64,000 nucleotides of DNA from Chaetoderma sp. LZ-2023a (GCA_034401795.1 CM067360.1:47524260-47588259); one strand, 5' to 3'; positions 1 to 9,745 are shown, counted from the first letter of the stretch. Translations and numbers: made by a program. Notes: a model not told the origin generated them from the letters alone.

Positions 1-296
1 ACGCTCTCTACGTACAAGTGCCATGTACTGGACAGAGACGAAAAAACTCCATTTTCGTATACTCTCAACAATGAACCACATAAATACACAAAACCATCAT
101 CATATTAATAACGGGTAACGTGACAAGACAATCAACAATGGACAACACATACACAAGACTGACCTTGTTGAAATGGCTGCTGACATCCTCTTCCCATTGG
201 TGAAGCACGATGCAGTCCCAAATTAGTGGTTGTTTCCATAAATTAATTGTGAAATATATAAGCAATGAGGAAACCCCATCAAAGATATATGCCAAG

Positions 297-1430
297 TTAT
301 TTTTTCAAAATCGACAAGGCGAGAGGATTAGAGGTGTCACGGAGATAATGGTCTGTAAAACTTGACTCACAGTGCCACTGAGCCACCGACATAATATCAT
401 CCACCGGGACCCCATTAAATAGGGCCGTGGATGTCACTACGCCGCGGACACTGTGAGCCTTGGCCACGTCAACCTGCTTCCCGGTGGCGGATTTATGGCA
501 AAACTGAATGCATTCTACAATCCACCTGGAAATGGTGTCCTTAGAAGCCCTGCCATGGGGTTCAATATAAGACAACCATAACGCCGACTGGTCGGTGCGC
601 CACTCCGCCGTACGTTGTTTGTACCGGCAAAGCGCCCGGACGGGACACCATGCTTTAGAATTAGGATCATATCTAGTCAAAGCAGGCAAAACAATAGGTT
701 GACCTGGATATTTCAACGACTGATTTTTAGCCAAGAAATTAATCCTAGGTAGCAGCTTAAGGCCTTCCCCTGAAACCACAAAACGGTCATCCTCGGCTGA
801 TAAGGCATGAATTTCACTCCTACGCCTAGCCGAGGCCGCAGCAATTAAAAACACAGTCTTCAGTGTTAATAGTTTCATAGAAATGGAACTAAGTGGTTCA
901 AACGGCTTATCACCTAGTACTTGAAGCACTAGCGATAAACTCCAAGACGGAATCACAGGTGGATTCCTTGGTCTTAGATTGCCCATGCCTTTAATTAATA
1001 CATTTAATGTATTTACTTCATCACTTCCCCTCTTAGCCAAGCAAGGAATAACAGACATTAAAGCTGACTTATAACCAGCAATAGAGTTAGGCTTGAGGCT
1101 ATAGGCATCATAGAGGTGACAGAGGAAATCAGCTACTACCTGAATAGATGAATCCATTGGATCAATACATCTTTTTGAGCACCATTCTGCAAATCTGTTG
1201 ATTTTATAATTATATGCTCTGGAGGTTGACCCCCTCCTGGCTTTGGCCATAAACATGGCTGCTTGCTCAGAAAAGCCCTCCTTAATTCTAGATTCCTTGA
1301 CAACATCCACGCAGTCAATCTGAACATTAACGGATTGTTGTGAAGGGCCTTGCCCTGGAAGATAATATCGTCCATCAGAGGCAGAGGAACCGGATTGCAG
1401 ACCAGAAGGTCCAGCAGATCCGTATACCAT
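297..1430 (-). CDS. DIRS-1 tyrosine recombinase (integrase)
   Basis: This is a phage-integrase-type tyrosine recombinase, expected to insert the circular DIRS DNA intermediate. An N-terminal SAM-like, DNA-binding half is followed by a catalytic half. The catalytic set is visible: the first Arg in ARRRSEI near residue 201, His-x-x-Arg in HSVRG (His near residue 326, bases 441-455), the His/Trp region QWHCESS, and the nucleophilic Tyr in DHYLRD (codon 345-347, residue about 362). The frame is open far upstream of 1430, but that part is the shadow of the RT frame. The ATG at 1430 is the chosen start because it gives about 377 residues and overlaps the RT frame by some 300 bases, as DIRS frames commonly do. 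It appears intact. Confidence 0.85.
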   Translation of the reverse strand: MVYGSAGPSGLQSGSSASDGRYYLPGQGPSQQSVNVQIDCVDVVKESRIKEGFSEQAAMFMAKARRGSTSRAYNYKINRFAEWCSKRCIDPMDSSIQVVADFLCHLYDAYSLKPNSIAGYKSALMSVIPCLAKRGSDEVNTLNVLIKGMGNLRPRNPPVIPSWSLSLVLQVLGDKPFEPLSSISMKLLTLKTVFLIAAASARRRSEIHALSAEDDRFVVSGEGLKLLPRINFLAKNQSLKYPGQPIVLPALTRYDPNSKAWCPVRALCRYKQRTAEWRTDQSALWLSYIEPHGRASKDTISRWIVECIQFCHKSATGKQVDVAKAHSVRGVVTSTALFNGVPVDDIMSVAQWHCESSFTDHYLRDTSNPLALSILKK

Positions 1431-3142
1431 GATCGGCTTGGCCAATCCGGGGCGATCAGAAGCACTTGGCATTCCTCTTGTCTGATTTTCTGAAGAATTT
1501 TTGGAATCAGGATTGCTGGAGGGAATGCGTATGCATACATTCTCCCCCAGCTGATAGCTAACGCATCTGTTGCGAAAGCGCTTGGATCCGGAATCGGAGA
1601 GACGTACGTCGTCATCTTCGCATTCTTCTTCGTTGCGAACAAATCGATGTTGGGTTTCCCCCAATGGTCGAACAGACGATCCGCCACACATTGATTTAGT
1701 TGCCATTCCGTGGGTAAAACACTCATCCTTCGGCTCAATGAGTCTGCTAGCAGATTTAACCTTCCCGGAATGTGAACTGCTTTCAAGGTAATCTGGTGAT
1801 CCAGACACCAACAAAGCAGTCTCCATGTCATCATACAGAGACTGGGCGACTTCGTTCCGCCCTGGCGGTTTATGTAAGTCACAACTGTTGAGTTGTCTGA
1901 ACGAATAAGAACAATCTTGCCCTGAACTTTCTGTAAGAAATGTTCCAGGCCCAGGACTACTGCTCTTAGCTCCAGTAGATTTATATGTTCCTTTGACTGT
2001 TCCAGATTCCAAAGCCCTGATATCGTGGACTCTTCCAGGCAAGCTCCCCAGCCCTCCATCGATGCATCTGTATACACAGTCACCTGAGGGTGGGGAGGGG
2101 TTAGCATAACCCCCACCAAGAGATTCTCTGTGTCCAACCACCATTGCAGGTGATGAATCAGAGGCGCCAACACCGACACATTCGAGTCCAGCGAACCTGT
2201 ACTCTGGGTCCATTGTGTCATGAGAAATAACTGGATCGGCCGCCTGCGTAAGGCGGCCTGAGGAATGACTGGTTCCAATGAAACCATCAACCCCAGCATT
2301 CTCAAGTAAACCCGTGCCAGGACATGACGACTGTCGCACACTGACTGAATTAATGAGATGAGTTTCTGAACTCTCTCCTGAGTAGGATAAACATATCCTG
2401 TCTCTAGATCGAAGAACATCCCCAGGTAAACAAACTTCTGGGATGGAATCAGCTCTGATTTTGGGAAATTGATCATCCAGCCTAAGTCTGTGAGAGTTTT
2501 CAAAACAATCTCCAGACTGGCCGATAAACTTTCCCGGGTGTGCGCTTTCAACAGCCAGTCGTCTATGTACGTGTGGACTGCTATGCTTCTCCTGCGGAGG
2601 TATGCGGTGATCGCAAGAACCACACGGGTGAAAACCCGAGGAGCCGTGGAAATTCCGAAGGGTAGCACCATGAATTCCCACTGTCTGCCCTGGAATGCAA
2701 ATCTCAGGAAGCGACGGAAACTCCTGTGTATGGGGATGTGGAAATAAGCGTCCTTCAAAACTATCGACGCTGTCCACATTCCCCTCTCTAACCCCGCCAA
2801 CACCGAGCGCACAGTCTCCATCTTGAAACTGGGCGTCTCTATGAACTTGTTCAATGGCTTGAGGTTGAGAATTGGTCTCCACCCTCCGGTGTTCTTTGTT
2901 ACTAAGAACAGGGTTGAATAGAAGCCCGGACACCTCTGTGCCGGCTGAATAGCTCCTTTTTGTATGAGGGAATTTATTTCCTCCTCGATACACAACCTTT
3001 GATCTGGATCTCTCGGATTTGGAGTCCAGATCGGCACTAGAGACAGTCGCGATGGCGGGCCTGTCATCCAATCGGGATGATACCCGACTGAAAGCCATCG
3101 CAAGACTAAACGGTCCTGAGTTAACCGTTCCCACTCTTGCAT
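1136..3142 (-). CDS. DIRS-1 reverse transcriptase, RNase H and methylase-like polyprotein
   Basis: This polyprotein copies element RNA into DNA. From the ATG at 3142 (MQEWERL) it runs about 668 residues. The RT fingers and palm include the motif KDAYFHIPIH and the catalytic YIDDW box (bases 2558-2569, residue about 192). The RNase H domain starts with VYTDAS (Asp near residue 359), continues with LLELRAV and RSDNSTVVTYINRQGG, and ends at IPGRLNLLADSLSR. It is followed by a DIRS-type segment with NIDLFATKKNAK near residue 500, in the place where DIRS elements carry a Dam-like adenine methyltransferase domain. The frame is open up to 3592, but that upstream part overlaps the end of gag and has no recognisable domain, so the later ATG was chosen. 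There is no internal stop. Confidence 0.85.
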   Translation of the reverse strand: MQEWERLTQDRLVLRWLSVGYHPDWMTGPPSRLSLVPIWTPNPRDPDQRLCIEEEINSLIQKGAIQPAQRCPGFYSTLFLVTKNTGGWRPILNLKPLNKFIETPSFKMETVRSVLAGLERGMWTASIVLKDAYFHIPIHRSFRRFLRFAFQGRQWEFMVLPFGISTAPRVFTRVVLAITAYLRRRSIAVHTYIDDWLLKAHTRESLSASLEIVLKTLTDLGWMINFPKSELIPSQKFVYLGMFFDLETGYVYPTQERVQKLISLIQSVCDSRHVLARVYLRMLGLMVSLEPVIPQAALRRRPIQLFLMTQWTQSTGSLDSNVSVLAPLIHHLQWWLDTENLLVGVMLTPPHPQVTVYTDASMEGWGACLEESTISGLWNLEQSKEHINLLELRAVVLGLEHFLQKVQGKIVLIRSDNSTVVTYINRQGGTKSPSLCMMTWRLLCWCLDHQITLKAVHIPGRLNLLADSLSRRMSVLPTEWQLNQCVADRLFDHWGKPNIDLFATKKNAKMTTYVSPIPDPSAFATDALAISWGRMYAYAFPPAILIPKILQKIRQEECQVLLIAPDWPSRSWYTDLLDLLVCNPVPLPLMDDIIFQGKALHNNPLMFRLTAWMLSRNLELRRAFLSKQPCLWPKPGGGQPPEHIIIKSTDLQNGAQKDVLIQWIHLFR

Positions 3143-3266
3143 GTGGTCGGCTAGCCGGCCTCCCACCGGTCCACCTAGGGATAGAGGTGGACATAAGGAG
3201 TGCAAGAGCGGCACTGTCTCCTCTGCCAGAAACACCGGCGCGGTTCTCACCGCGGTAACCGTCCCA

Positions 3267-3700
3267 TCAGGAACGATTACCCCGCCCAGATCCTCGCGCG
3301 CCACGACCAGCACCGCGCGCACCTCGGTGCGCGGGCGGCTGCCTGGCTGACTGCGCCTGAGGAGCCTGCGCCCCCCTCGCTGCTGGCCGAATCGCACGCG
3401 GCCGAGGCCGGCGCTGCGATGGTGGTTGGCCTCTGACCTGGCCACTACCACCTCGAGCCTGCAGGGGACGATACGCAGGGGGTGCGGCGCGAACGTTGGC
3501 ACGACGAAGCACCTCAAACTGCTCGCGCAGCGCCCTCTGGTTATTGACCAGAGTAACCGTCTCCTGGAGGTGCCTACACCCCTCACCTCCAAAGAGACCA
3601 GGACCTGTCATAGGCGTACGTAGTAGCCTATTGTAGAGGTCCTGGGATGGGCACAGATTATCCAAGGCAAAGTGCGCCTTGCCCGGACACTCCTGGTCAC
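3267..3700 (-). CDS. DIRS-1 gag-like C-terminal part, frameshifted from the main gag frame
   Basis: This frame continues the gag-like protein after a shift of reading frame. It reads LDNLCPSQDLYNRLL and later ends in a basic Arg/Gly-rich tail (RGARGAGRGARGSGRGNRS), a composition common in nucleic-acid-binding Gag tails. The main gag frame reads through the same bases and stops at 3608 with no family-like sequence, so a single-base gain or loss between about 3650 and 3720 is likely. An assembly error or programmed frameshifting would look the same. It ends 125 bases before the chosen RT start. Confidence 0.6.
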
Positions 3701-5182
3701 CGCCCGCGTCATACAGTCCAGAGCCAGGTTGATACCATCCTGGATGGCTCGCTGGACTGTGACCGGACTTGGCTGGCGCGATGCGGATGCTGTTACTACC
3801 CCTTGTAACAGCTGGGAGACGTGGGACAGAGCGGCAATCGAAGCCCTCCCACTCTCCTCCGCATCACGCAACGCGGCATTTGCTGAACGCAACGCGTTCG
3901 AACACAAGACTCCCGTGTCAGAATGGGAGCCTGGCCGCGCATCCTCACCCAAAGCCGCGCGGTCATCCACGCTCGGCTTCGGTACCACACCGTACCGCTG
4001 GTAGTCCAGGGGCACGATGCGGCAACGCCTGGCCACCTCGCGCGGGGCCTTAGCGAGACGTCCACTCGACTTAATGGACGTCTCCGCCGCCTCGAACATG
4101 TCAACGACATGCTCTGCCAGCGGCAGAGAAGGCATAGCGTTAGCAGTAGGCTTACCAGCTAACCACGGCCTGTGCTCACGCTGGCTAGCCGACTGCTCCA
4201 CGGGCAGATCTGGTCTAACACTCACCAACCACTGGCAAGCGTCAGACCAATCCTCCTCCGTGGCTAGCTGCGAGCGCTCTACAAGACGGGGGCCTTCGTC
4301 TTCCTCCTGAGCGCAAGCAACAGAGCTTGACGGCGGGTACGCTGATATCCCTGGCAAGCCAGGGAGAACATGCGGGCCTGACAATACCGGCATGCTAATA
4401 TCACTGGTTTGACCAGGAGCAGGCGCCGTGGTAGAGCGCGGGGCATATACCGCCCCACCACGGCCCCGGCCAGCACCAGCGACACTCTCGGCAAGCCGAG
4501 GTATGCGGTACCGCTGGCCTTCAGCGCCCAGGGCCACAGTCTGAACCGTGGATTCTACCCCTGGGAGAGTAGAACCGTGGAAAAAGGCGCCTGTATTCCC
4601 CGCGAGGGGTGGACAGACGTCATAATCCATGGCCACGTCTTCAGACGGCGACCCCAACAGGTAATCCTCATCCTCCTGGCCAGACAGATTAGACTCCGGG
4701 TCAGCAAAGAGAGCTAACCCGGACTGGCCAGGGAAGGTGCCATACGAGGTACTGGCACCCGCGGTGTGCGGATACCCCTGGACTGATAAGCAGCCCGCGG
4801 GTTCCAGCGACGACCGTCCACGGTCCCTATTGGGCGCGGCAATAAGCCTGCTGCCAGGGCCGTGGAACGCCCCCTCTAATGGGGCCACCTCTGAATCTTC
4901 AAACAACGGAAGCGTACTAAGGAACGTTGATTCAGAGGTGGGGATTACCTGCTCCGAAGCAGATGATGAGGTCAATAAAGGATTTGGTCCAGGAAGCATG
5001 CCACGAAGCAACTCTGGAACCAAATCCTTTATTGTCCTCCTCATCTCTCCCAACATCTCGGTCCGGAAGGCCTCCATGTCCACCGCGGACGAGGCCTTCC
5101 TCTTACTTACACCCTCTTTTTTCAGCTTCTTCTTCTCCTCCTCCACCTTGTCCTTCGCCTGCAAGCACAAGAATTCAGACAT
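3608..5182 (-). CDS. DIRS-1 gag-like protein, main frame
   Basis: This is a gag-like structural frame of 524 residues from the ATG at 5182. It starts with a Lys/Glu-rich coiled-coil-like segment (KDKVEEEKKKLKKEG), followed by a Ser/Pro/Gly-rich low-complexity region. Its last third has the helical repetitive look of DIRS ORF1 proteins (for example LPLAEHVVDMFEAAETSIK). The family is poorly conserved, so the call rests mainly on position upstream of RT in the same orientation. The last 20 or so residues are probably out of frame (see the entry at 3267-3700). The true N-terminus may lie in the Cys-rich segment at 5205-5335, separated by a run of fifteen C. Confidence 0.65.
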   Translation of the reverse strand: MSEFLCLQAKDKVEEEKKKLKKEGVSKRKASSAVDMEAFRTEMLGEMRRTIKDLVPELLRGMLPGPNPLLTSSSASEQVIPTSESTFLSTLPLFEDSEVAPLEGAFHGPGSRLIAAPNRDRGRSSLEPAGCLSVQGYPHTAGASTSYGTFPGQSGLALFADPESNLSGQEDEDYLLGSPSEDVAMDYDVCPPLAGNTGAFFHGSTLPGVESTVQTVALGAEGQRYRIPRLAESVAGAGRGRGGAVYAPRSTTAPAPGQTSDISMPVLSGPHVLPGLPGISAYPPSSSVACAQEEDEGPRLVERSQLATEEDWSDACQWLVSVRPDLPVEQSASQREHRPWLAGKPTANAMPSLPLAEHVVDMFEAAETSIKSSGRLAKAPREVARRCRIVPLDYQRYGVVPKPSVDDRAALGEDARPGSHSDTGVLCSNALRSANAALRDAEESGRASIAALSHVSQLLQGVVTASASRQPSPVTVQRAIQDGINLALDCMTRAVTRSVRARRTLPWIICAHPRTSTIGYYVRL

Positions 5183-5189
5183 TAGCTCG

Positions 5190-5335
5190 CCCCCCCCCCC
5201 CCCCAGTGCCTACATATCTCGCAATTAAGCAAGGGACCACAGGGGCTACACTGAAAACAGAGATGAGGGCCAAACTTGTCCCTCAAAAATCGTCCACAGG
5301 ACGCACAACCAGGTCTCTGAAAAAGGCCAAAGGAC
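5190..5335 (-). CDS. DIRS-1 Cys/His-rich N-terminal segment of gag, out of frame by a G-run
   Basis: On the minus strand the bases before the gag ATG encode a Cys/His-rich stretch: CASCGR, then HLCFQCSPC, then CEICRHW. Spaced Cys pairs of this kind suggest zinc binding. DIRS-2 has a similar arrangement at the same relative place (near 52930-53060), which argues that it is real coding sequence. The run of fifteen C (5190-5204, G on the coding strand) puts it one base out of frame with the ATG at 5182. No ATG starts this segment; the frame opens after a stop just upstream, so it may be spliced or start elsewhere. Confidence 0.5.
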
Positions 5336-5349
5336 GAGGAGTATGAGCA

Positions 5350-6330
5350 ATCTAGTTAAGCTTAGAAACTCACCAACTCAAGAGAAGGAAAATGATCATA
5401 AAGATCATAATTTATCAGAAAACCAGCTTCGGACAACTTTAATTGTTAAAAAAGAGCAAGGCTGATTATGACGTCATTAATCCTATGACAGGAAAAAAAC
5501 GATCCCCAACAAACATCCCAGTGCAAGGACGAATTGTATCTCTAACCAGAACATGTGCAGAATGGACATTTCGACTACACAAGCATCAGATATATACTGA
5601 TAACAATGGCAAATAAAGTTAATTATCTCCCTTTCCTCTAAATAATTAACATCACCTCATATCAATAATTAGATACCTGACACCTTGTCTAGACAAACCA
5701 TCCAACCTGATGAACTGGAGCACTCCACCACTGAACGCCTCTTAACTCTCTCCACCTCTAGGGGAAGGAATTGGATCAAGAGGGCAAAGTGAGAAGACCT
5801 TTATAATAGGCCTCCAACTCACTGGACATAGAATTTTTGGTTAGATAACCTAACAGTATTAGTAGGAAATGGAACCATGGTGGAGAGACACAAACCCTCT
5901 GCTGATGTCATGTCCATAATATTTCTTCACACAGACCTGTGGACATAAACACAGAGAGATTAGTCTTATATAGCACCTAGTTGAAATAAACCAACTAATC
6001 AAGGCGCTTATCACGTTTAGCGCGAGTCCCGGAAACACATTACAACGGGACAAAACTCGCTAATTTTACTAGAAGTCACCTGATTTAAAGGTCCTGGGCC
6101 CTCCTCTGGCGAAGTCACTCTTCCTGCCATCTTTATCAGGTATCAACAGTTCTGAATTTTGCCAAAAACGCTTATAATTGAGCTACAAAAAGCACTAGCA
6201 CAAAAGCATGTGTTGTCTCTCAGCCAATAAATTAGCAAAGAGGAAGTGCTAGTCTGCGCATGCGCGGTGGTGGGGCTGGCATCCGCCAGACTATGCTCTG
6301 ACTCCCTGCCCAGTAGGGGCACCTAACTGT
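5350..6330. other. Probable 5' untranslated/terminal region of DIRS-1
   Basis: No open frame with recognisable content was found. The stretch at 6240-6310 is CpG-rich and contains TGCGCATGCGC, a palindrome also present inside the terminal repeats of DIRS-2. It may be the right terminal repeat, but the matching left repeat is outside the window, so this cannot be confirmed here. Confidence 0.35.
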
Positions 6331-6414
6331 TTTAATCTGAGGGTTTATTGAGTGAAAGCCAATATTTAGCAATATCAAAAGTATTAGGGAGGTAAATATA
6401 CTCTTGATGTGAAA

Positions 6415-6600
6415 TGGTTAATCCGTATAAACTAGAACTGACAAAATCTTTATCATGTAAAGAATATTCTGTTGAATATTTTGAAACTAATTTGACTGGG
6501 AGCTGATGCTGCTTATGGCAGCAACAGGTTCCAGTCAATTTAGTTTCAAATATTCAACAACTTTCCTGAACAGGTATCTTGAAACTGTGATAGTTCACGT
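6415..6600. repeat. Palindrome family B, core subtype
   Basis: The core at 6469-6561 begins CTGTTGAATATTTTGAAAC and returns as its complement, with a central loop near GCTTATGGC. The left flank (from 6415) is shared with the copies at about 12505 and 59172, which defines a subtype. Confidence 0.85.
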
Positions 6601-7320
6601 GTTAAAGGGTAAATCTTTTGATTCTAAAAAGACTACACAAAAAATCTGTTAGATTACCTGAATGACAATCTTAGATACTGACGCATTATTCATTGGCTTA
6701 TTAATAAATTGAATATAGATAATTGTGGTACCACGATAATATTATTAATGAATTATTCAAACACCATACGACTCATCCACTGTAACCAATTTCGTCCTTT
6801 GAAGGCTAATCAAGATTTCAAACCAGTGATCCTTTGCGCATGAGTTGAGCTTGTTACCTCTAGACAAAGGATGTTACATGGTGTCTAGGCAGCTGATGGA
6901 ATCTAATTATTGAATCAGCTAGTGTTAGTTGGCAGATGTCTTGCACATTTGAGTAATCGCGATGGACACCCACATGCACACACACAAAAGTGCATGCATG
7001 CAGACGCACATGCACAGATGCATGCACACTTAGTCTTCTGACTCTAATTATCATTCATTAGCACTCATCAGTCAATTCTTGTACAATCAAACCTGTCTAT
7101 ACAGACACTACCTGGTTTTAGGGGCCAGAAGAAAGTGGTTCTTTATGACATGTGATTAAACCTTTCATCCATCTTTCTTATAGAACCACCATCTTCTTGC
7201 TCCTAAAGGCATCTCCTCTCACATTGAGGCCATGTTGGATTAATGAGTATGTACTGGTTCTATCTCAGGTGGTCTTAATGAGCAGGTGGGACTCTTCACA
7301 CCTGACAGGTGTATACTTAC

Positions 7321-7422
7321 ATGATTGTAGATAAGTTCAAGTTCTAACTGGACTGCACCTTTAGATCGCCGTGACAACTTCTTGTCCTTCAAGGTATACC
7401 ATCTTCTCTCTCCATTAATAAT
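7321..7422 (-). CDS. MCTP: MCTP exon: end of C2C and start of the linker to the membrane region
   Basis: The acceptor ..CTACAACAG precedes the exon and the donor GTAAGT follows it. The 102 bases are phase 0 at both ends and give 34 residues reading IINGERRWYTLKDKKL, then KGAVQLELELIYNH. Known MCTP proteins have a closely similar passage (ending in a YLEIDVIFN-like strand) as the last beta strand of C2C. No following exon, carrying the basic linker and the membrane segments, could be found leftwards before DIRS-1. Confidence 0.88.
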
Positions 7423-7664
7423 CTGTTGTAGAAATAAAACACAGAAACATGCAATCGGGCTTCAATAATAATCACACTACAGACATCTATTTACATTTTA
7501 ATGGTAAAAATTTGTCCAAAAAATAAAACTATTTCTCCCAGTCACCATCCATTTGCAAGCCAAGAGAAGTCTATTTTGCAAAATTTACACCTGGATTGAC
7601 TGGCCCGATTATTGATCCAGCCATTGCAATGGTAACATTAAAAAAAAATTGTCTTCAATTCACC

Positions 7665-8048
7665 TTTCCAGAGTACCCACCCATCATATGACGTCATAAT
7701 GAACTGCATGGTGTGTACAACGACATCATAATGAATGACGTCGATAAGTACATCATGAACACATATTTGATGACGGTCTATGGGCTGTTGTACAAATTGT
7801 TTGCTTTTACCATTTAATAAACATTCTGTTGAATATTTTGAAACTAATTTGACTGGGCGCTGTTGCCGCCTATGGCAGCAACAGCACCCAGTCTAATTAG
7901 TTACAAAATATTCAACAGCTTCCCTGTATAGTTTTCAGGAAATTGATAGCTAGGGCATTCGGGTATCGATCAATCCAAACACGGCGAGGTGTGGGTGGAG
8001 CTTAGCTAGTGATGGGCGGGTCATAGCTAAAAATGGAAAGGTCCATTG
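7665..8048. repeat. Palindrome family B, full-length copy with arms
   Basis: The left arm carries CATATGACGTCATAATGA and related direct repeats. The hairpin core is at 7827-7919, and the right arm carries the GATCGATC-type motif and ends in CTAAAAATGGAAAGGTCC. It lies between MCTP exons and is most likely a non-autonomous (MITE-like) element. Confidence 0.85.
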
Positions 8049-8547
8049 GTCTGCAAATGGACATTTCTCAAAACCACTGCAAAGGCCAGTTTTAGATGGT
8101 TTAACCATTAAATGGTCAATACCGGGCAGTTGGCAGGAGAAATCGATTTTAAGCACAAAGCTATAGACAGATGGCGGACAGCAGATCCATGACTTCAGCA
8201 ATAAATGGCTAAATATTTAGACCATTAGAAAGTAAATAACTACAGGATCAGTTCTGCTGACATGACATTGAGAATGAGTGAATTCATGCAGACCTTCTTG
8301 TTCTCTGGCCACATTTGTGATGAAATAAAGATTTACAGGCAAGATAACTGTGCTGGATATGAAAAGGTTTTACTGTAACGCAATTCCAATCCAAAGAAAA
8401 CTCCATTCACACGCCTCCACGTACCAAATTTGAAGCATATCTACATGGACAACCCCTAATTAATCCTTATATCTCTCATCATCCTCTGTGACTCTGCTGT
8501 GTCGGGGACACGTATTAGACCACGTGACTATGTGGTGCTTCACTCAC

Positions 8548-8650
8548 CTTAATTATTGGTATTGTTACTTTGCCTAAGAATTCTGCCTTTTTATCTCTGT
8601 CCTCGTCATACACAGTTACTTCCAGCATGGAATGAATGTCCTTTACATTG
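8548..8650 (-). CDS. MCTP: MCTP exon: C2C second half
   Basis: This exon lies between TTTCAG and GTGAGT, 103 bases. It starts with the last base of a Phe codon and ends in phase 0. It reads [35 protein letters not shown]. The first Ca2+-loop Asp residues (DEDRD) are present, but the position that is Asp in C2A and C2B (DD before the MG or LG turn) is Ala-Glu here, so Ca2+ binding by C2C may be weaker. It lies only about 60 bases from a cluster of family A palindromes at 8712. Confidence 0.92.
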
Positions 8651-8711
8651 CTGAAAGAGAACACATTTACAGGTGAAAGATCAATATATAATCAACTAAG
8701 CAAGTAATGTC

Positions 8712-9215
8712 TTTAATCCTTCAATGGTCAAATTTTGTTCAAGAAATTATTGCGCAGTCAGTCCAGTGGTAATATTTCAAAAATAGTCTCATCTTGGCCT
8801 ACTAATGGACATTTCTGAAGAACACTATGGAGGCCAGTTTAGGCCGGCTTGACCATTAAAGTGTTAATGGTCAAATGGTTAAAAAAATGTGTGTTTTTGA
8901 TTAGTGAATGTCCATTTACAGGCCAAGAGAAAACTACTTTAGAAAATTTACCACCGTAATGACTGGCTCAGCTAATGAGCCAATTTGGTAAATTTTCAAA
9001 ACTAGTCCTCTCTTGGTCTGTAAATGGACATTTCTCAAGGACACTGCTGAAGCCAGTTTTAGCTGGCTATAGTCAACCAAAAATAGCATCTGCAGTGTTA
9101 TTGAGAAATGTATATTTGCAGGCCACGAGGCACATTTATCGAGTTCTGCAAATGAACATTTCTGAAGTCTACTATAGAAGTTATTTCTGTCCAATTTGGC
9201 CATTAACAATCATTC
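8712..9215. repeat. Palindrome family A, cluster of three copies (one full, two partial)
   Basis: A partial copy (8712-8873), a full inverted copy (8866-9075) and a partial copy (9080-9215) lie head to tail. Diagnostic arms are ATGTCCATTTACAGGCCAAG and its complement TTGGTCTGTAAATGGACAT, around a TTACCAC..GGTAAATTTTC centre. Confidence 0.85.
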
Positions 9216-9415
9216 TGATGTCAATATTCTATCTTTTACTGTGTCAATAGCAACAAAACTGGGATATATTTTTCAACAATTTTGGTGGACAATGTTGTTG
9301 TAAAACAGCAACGTCCTCCACCAATATTTGTCCAAAAATGAATACAAGTTCATCTTTTAATTTAATTTGAAGATGTAAAATTTTGACATCAGAGTGGTAA
9401 AGGTTTAAAGAACCA
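9205..9415. repeat. Palindrome family C copy
   Basis: Inverted halves share GATGTCAATATTC at the left and TTTTGACATCAGAGTGGTAA at the right, with a central ACAATGTTGTTG..CAGCAACGTCC. A second good copy is at 10673-10882, and a half copy is at 26700-26815. Confidence 0.75.
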
Positions 9416-9599
9416 CCAGCTTCTAAGCTCCGTCTTATAACACTTCTTGATGGCTCATAAGAGGCCTTTAAGATGCAGCCAAAAGCATTCAAATTCTACT
9501 AAAAATGTACAACTTATACTCCCTCCACAATGACCATCCACCCATCCTACAATCACCGTGTACATCAAAATCACAATGGAGAGCGAGAGAGTGAGAGAC

Positions 9600-9617
9600 A
9601 GCGTGAGAGCGACAGCG

Positions 9618-9693
<76 letters not shown>

Positions 9694-9745
9694 CGAGAGG
9701 AGAGAGAGAGAGCGAGAGAGAGAGAGGGAGGGAGGGAGGGAGGGA
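9600..9745. repeat. (GA)n microsatellite next to an MCTP exon
   Basis: A near-pure GA run, broken by GGAGCGAGAGG interruptions and ending in GGGA units, lies about 130 bases downstream (minus sense) of the splice donor at 9873. In the transcript it would be a long CU-rich tract. Confidence 0.95.

Larger units (their letters stand above)
1..6330 (-). mobile_element. DIRS-1: DIRS-type tyrosine-recombinase retrotransposon, near-complete coding region
   Basis: Reading along the minus strand, this element carries a Cys-rich leader, a gag-like frame, a reverse transcriptase-RNase H-methylase-like frame and a tyrosine recombinase, the order known for DIRS elements. Its left terminus and internal complementary region are not in the window, because the recombinase stop lies only 297 bases from the edge. 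The right limit is uncertain. Coding signal ends near 5350, a CpG-rich stretch at 6240-6310 may be the terminal repeat, and host repeat (family B) is recognisable from about 6415. It lies downstream of the last recognised MCTP exon, in the same orientation. Confidence 0.85.

Noticed and set aside
170..235. Possible MCTP exon on the minus strand (ends AACAAG before GTCAGT)
   Set aside because: The reading (VLHQWEEDVSSHFNK) does not resemble the MCTP linker or membrane region, and it lies inside the DIRS-1 3' part.
1430..3194. Long open frame continuing upstream of the recombinase
   Set aside because: It overlaps the RT-RNase H frame on the same strand and shows no domain; it is a shadow frame of GC-rich RT sequence.
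3143..3592. Extension of the RT frame upstream of residue MQEWERL
   Set aside because: It overlaps the gag tail and has no recognisable motif, so a later start is more likely, though not proven.
5859..5935. Possible exon after TGTCCACAG on the minus strand
   Set aside because: The translated residues match no MCTP segment and no donor is convincing.
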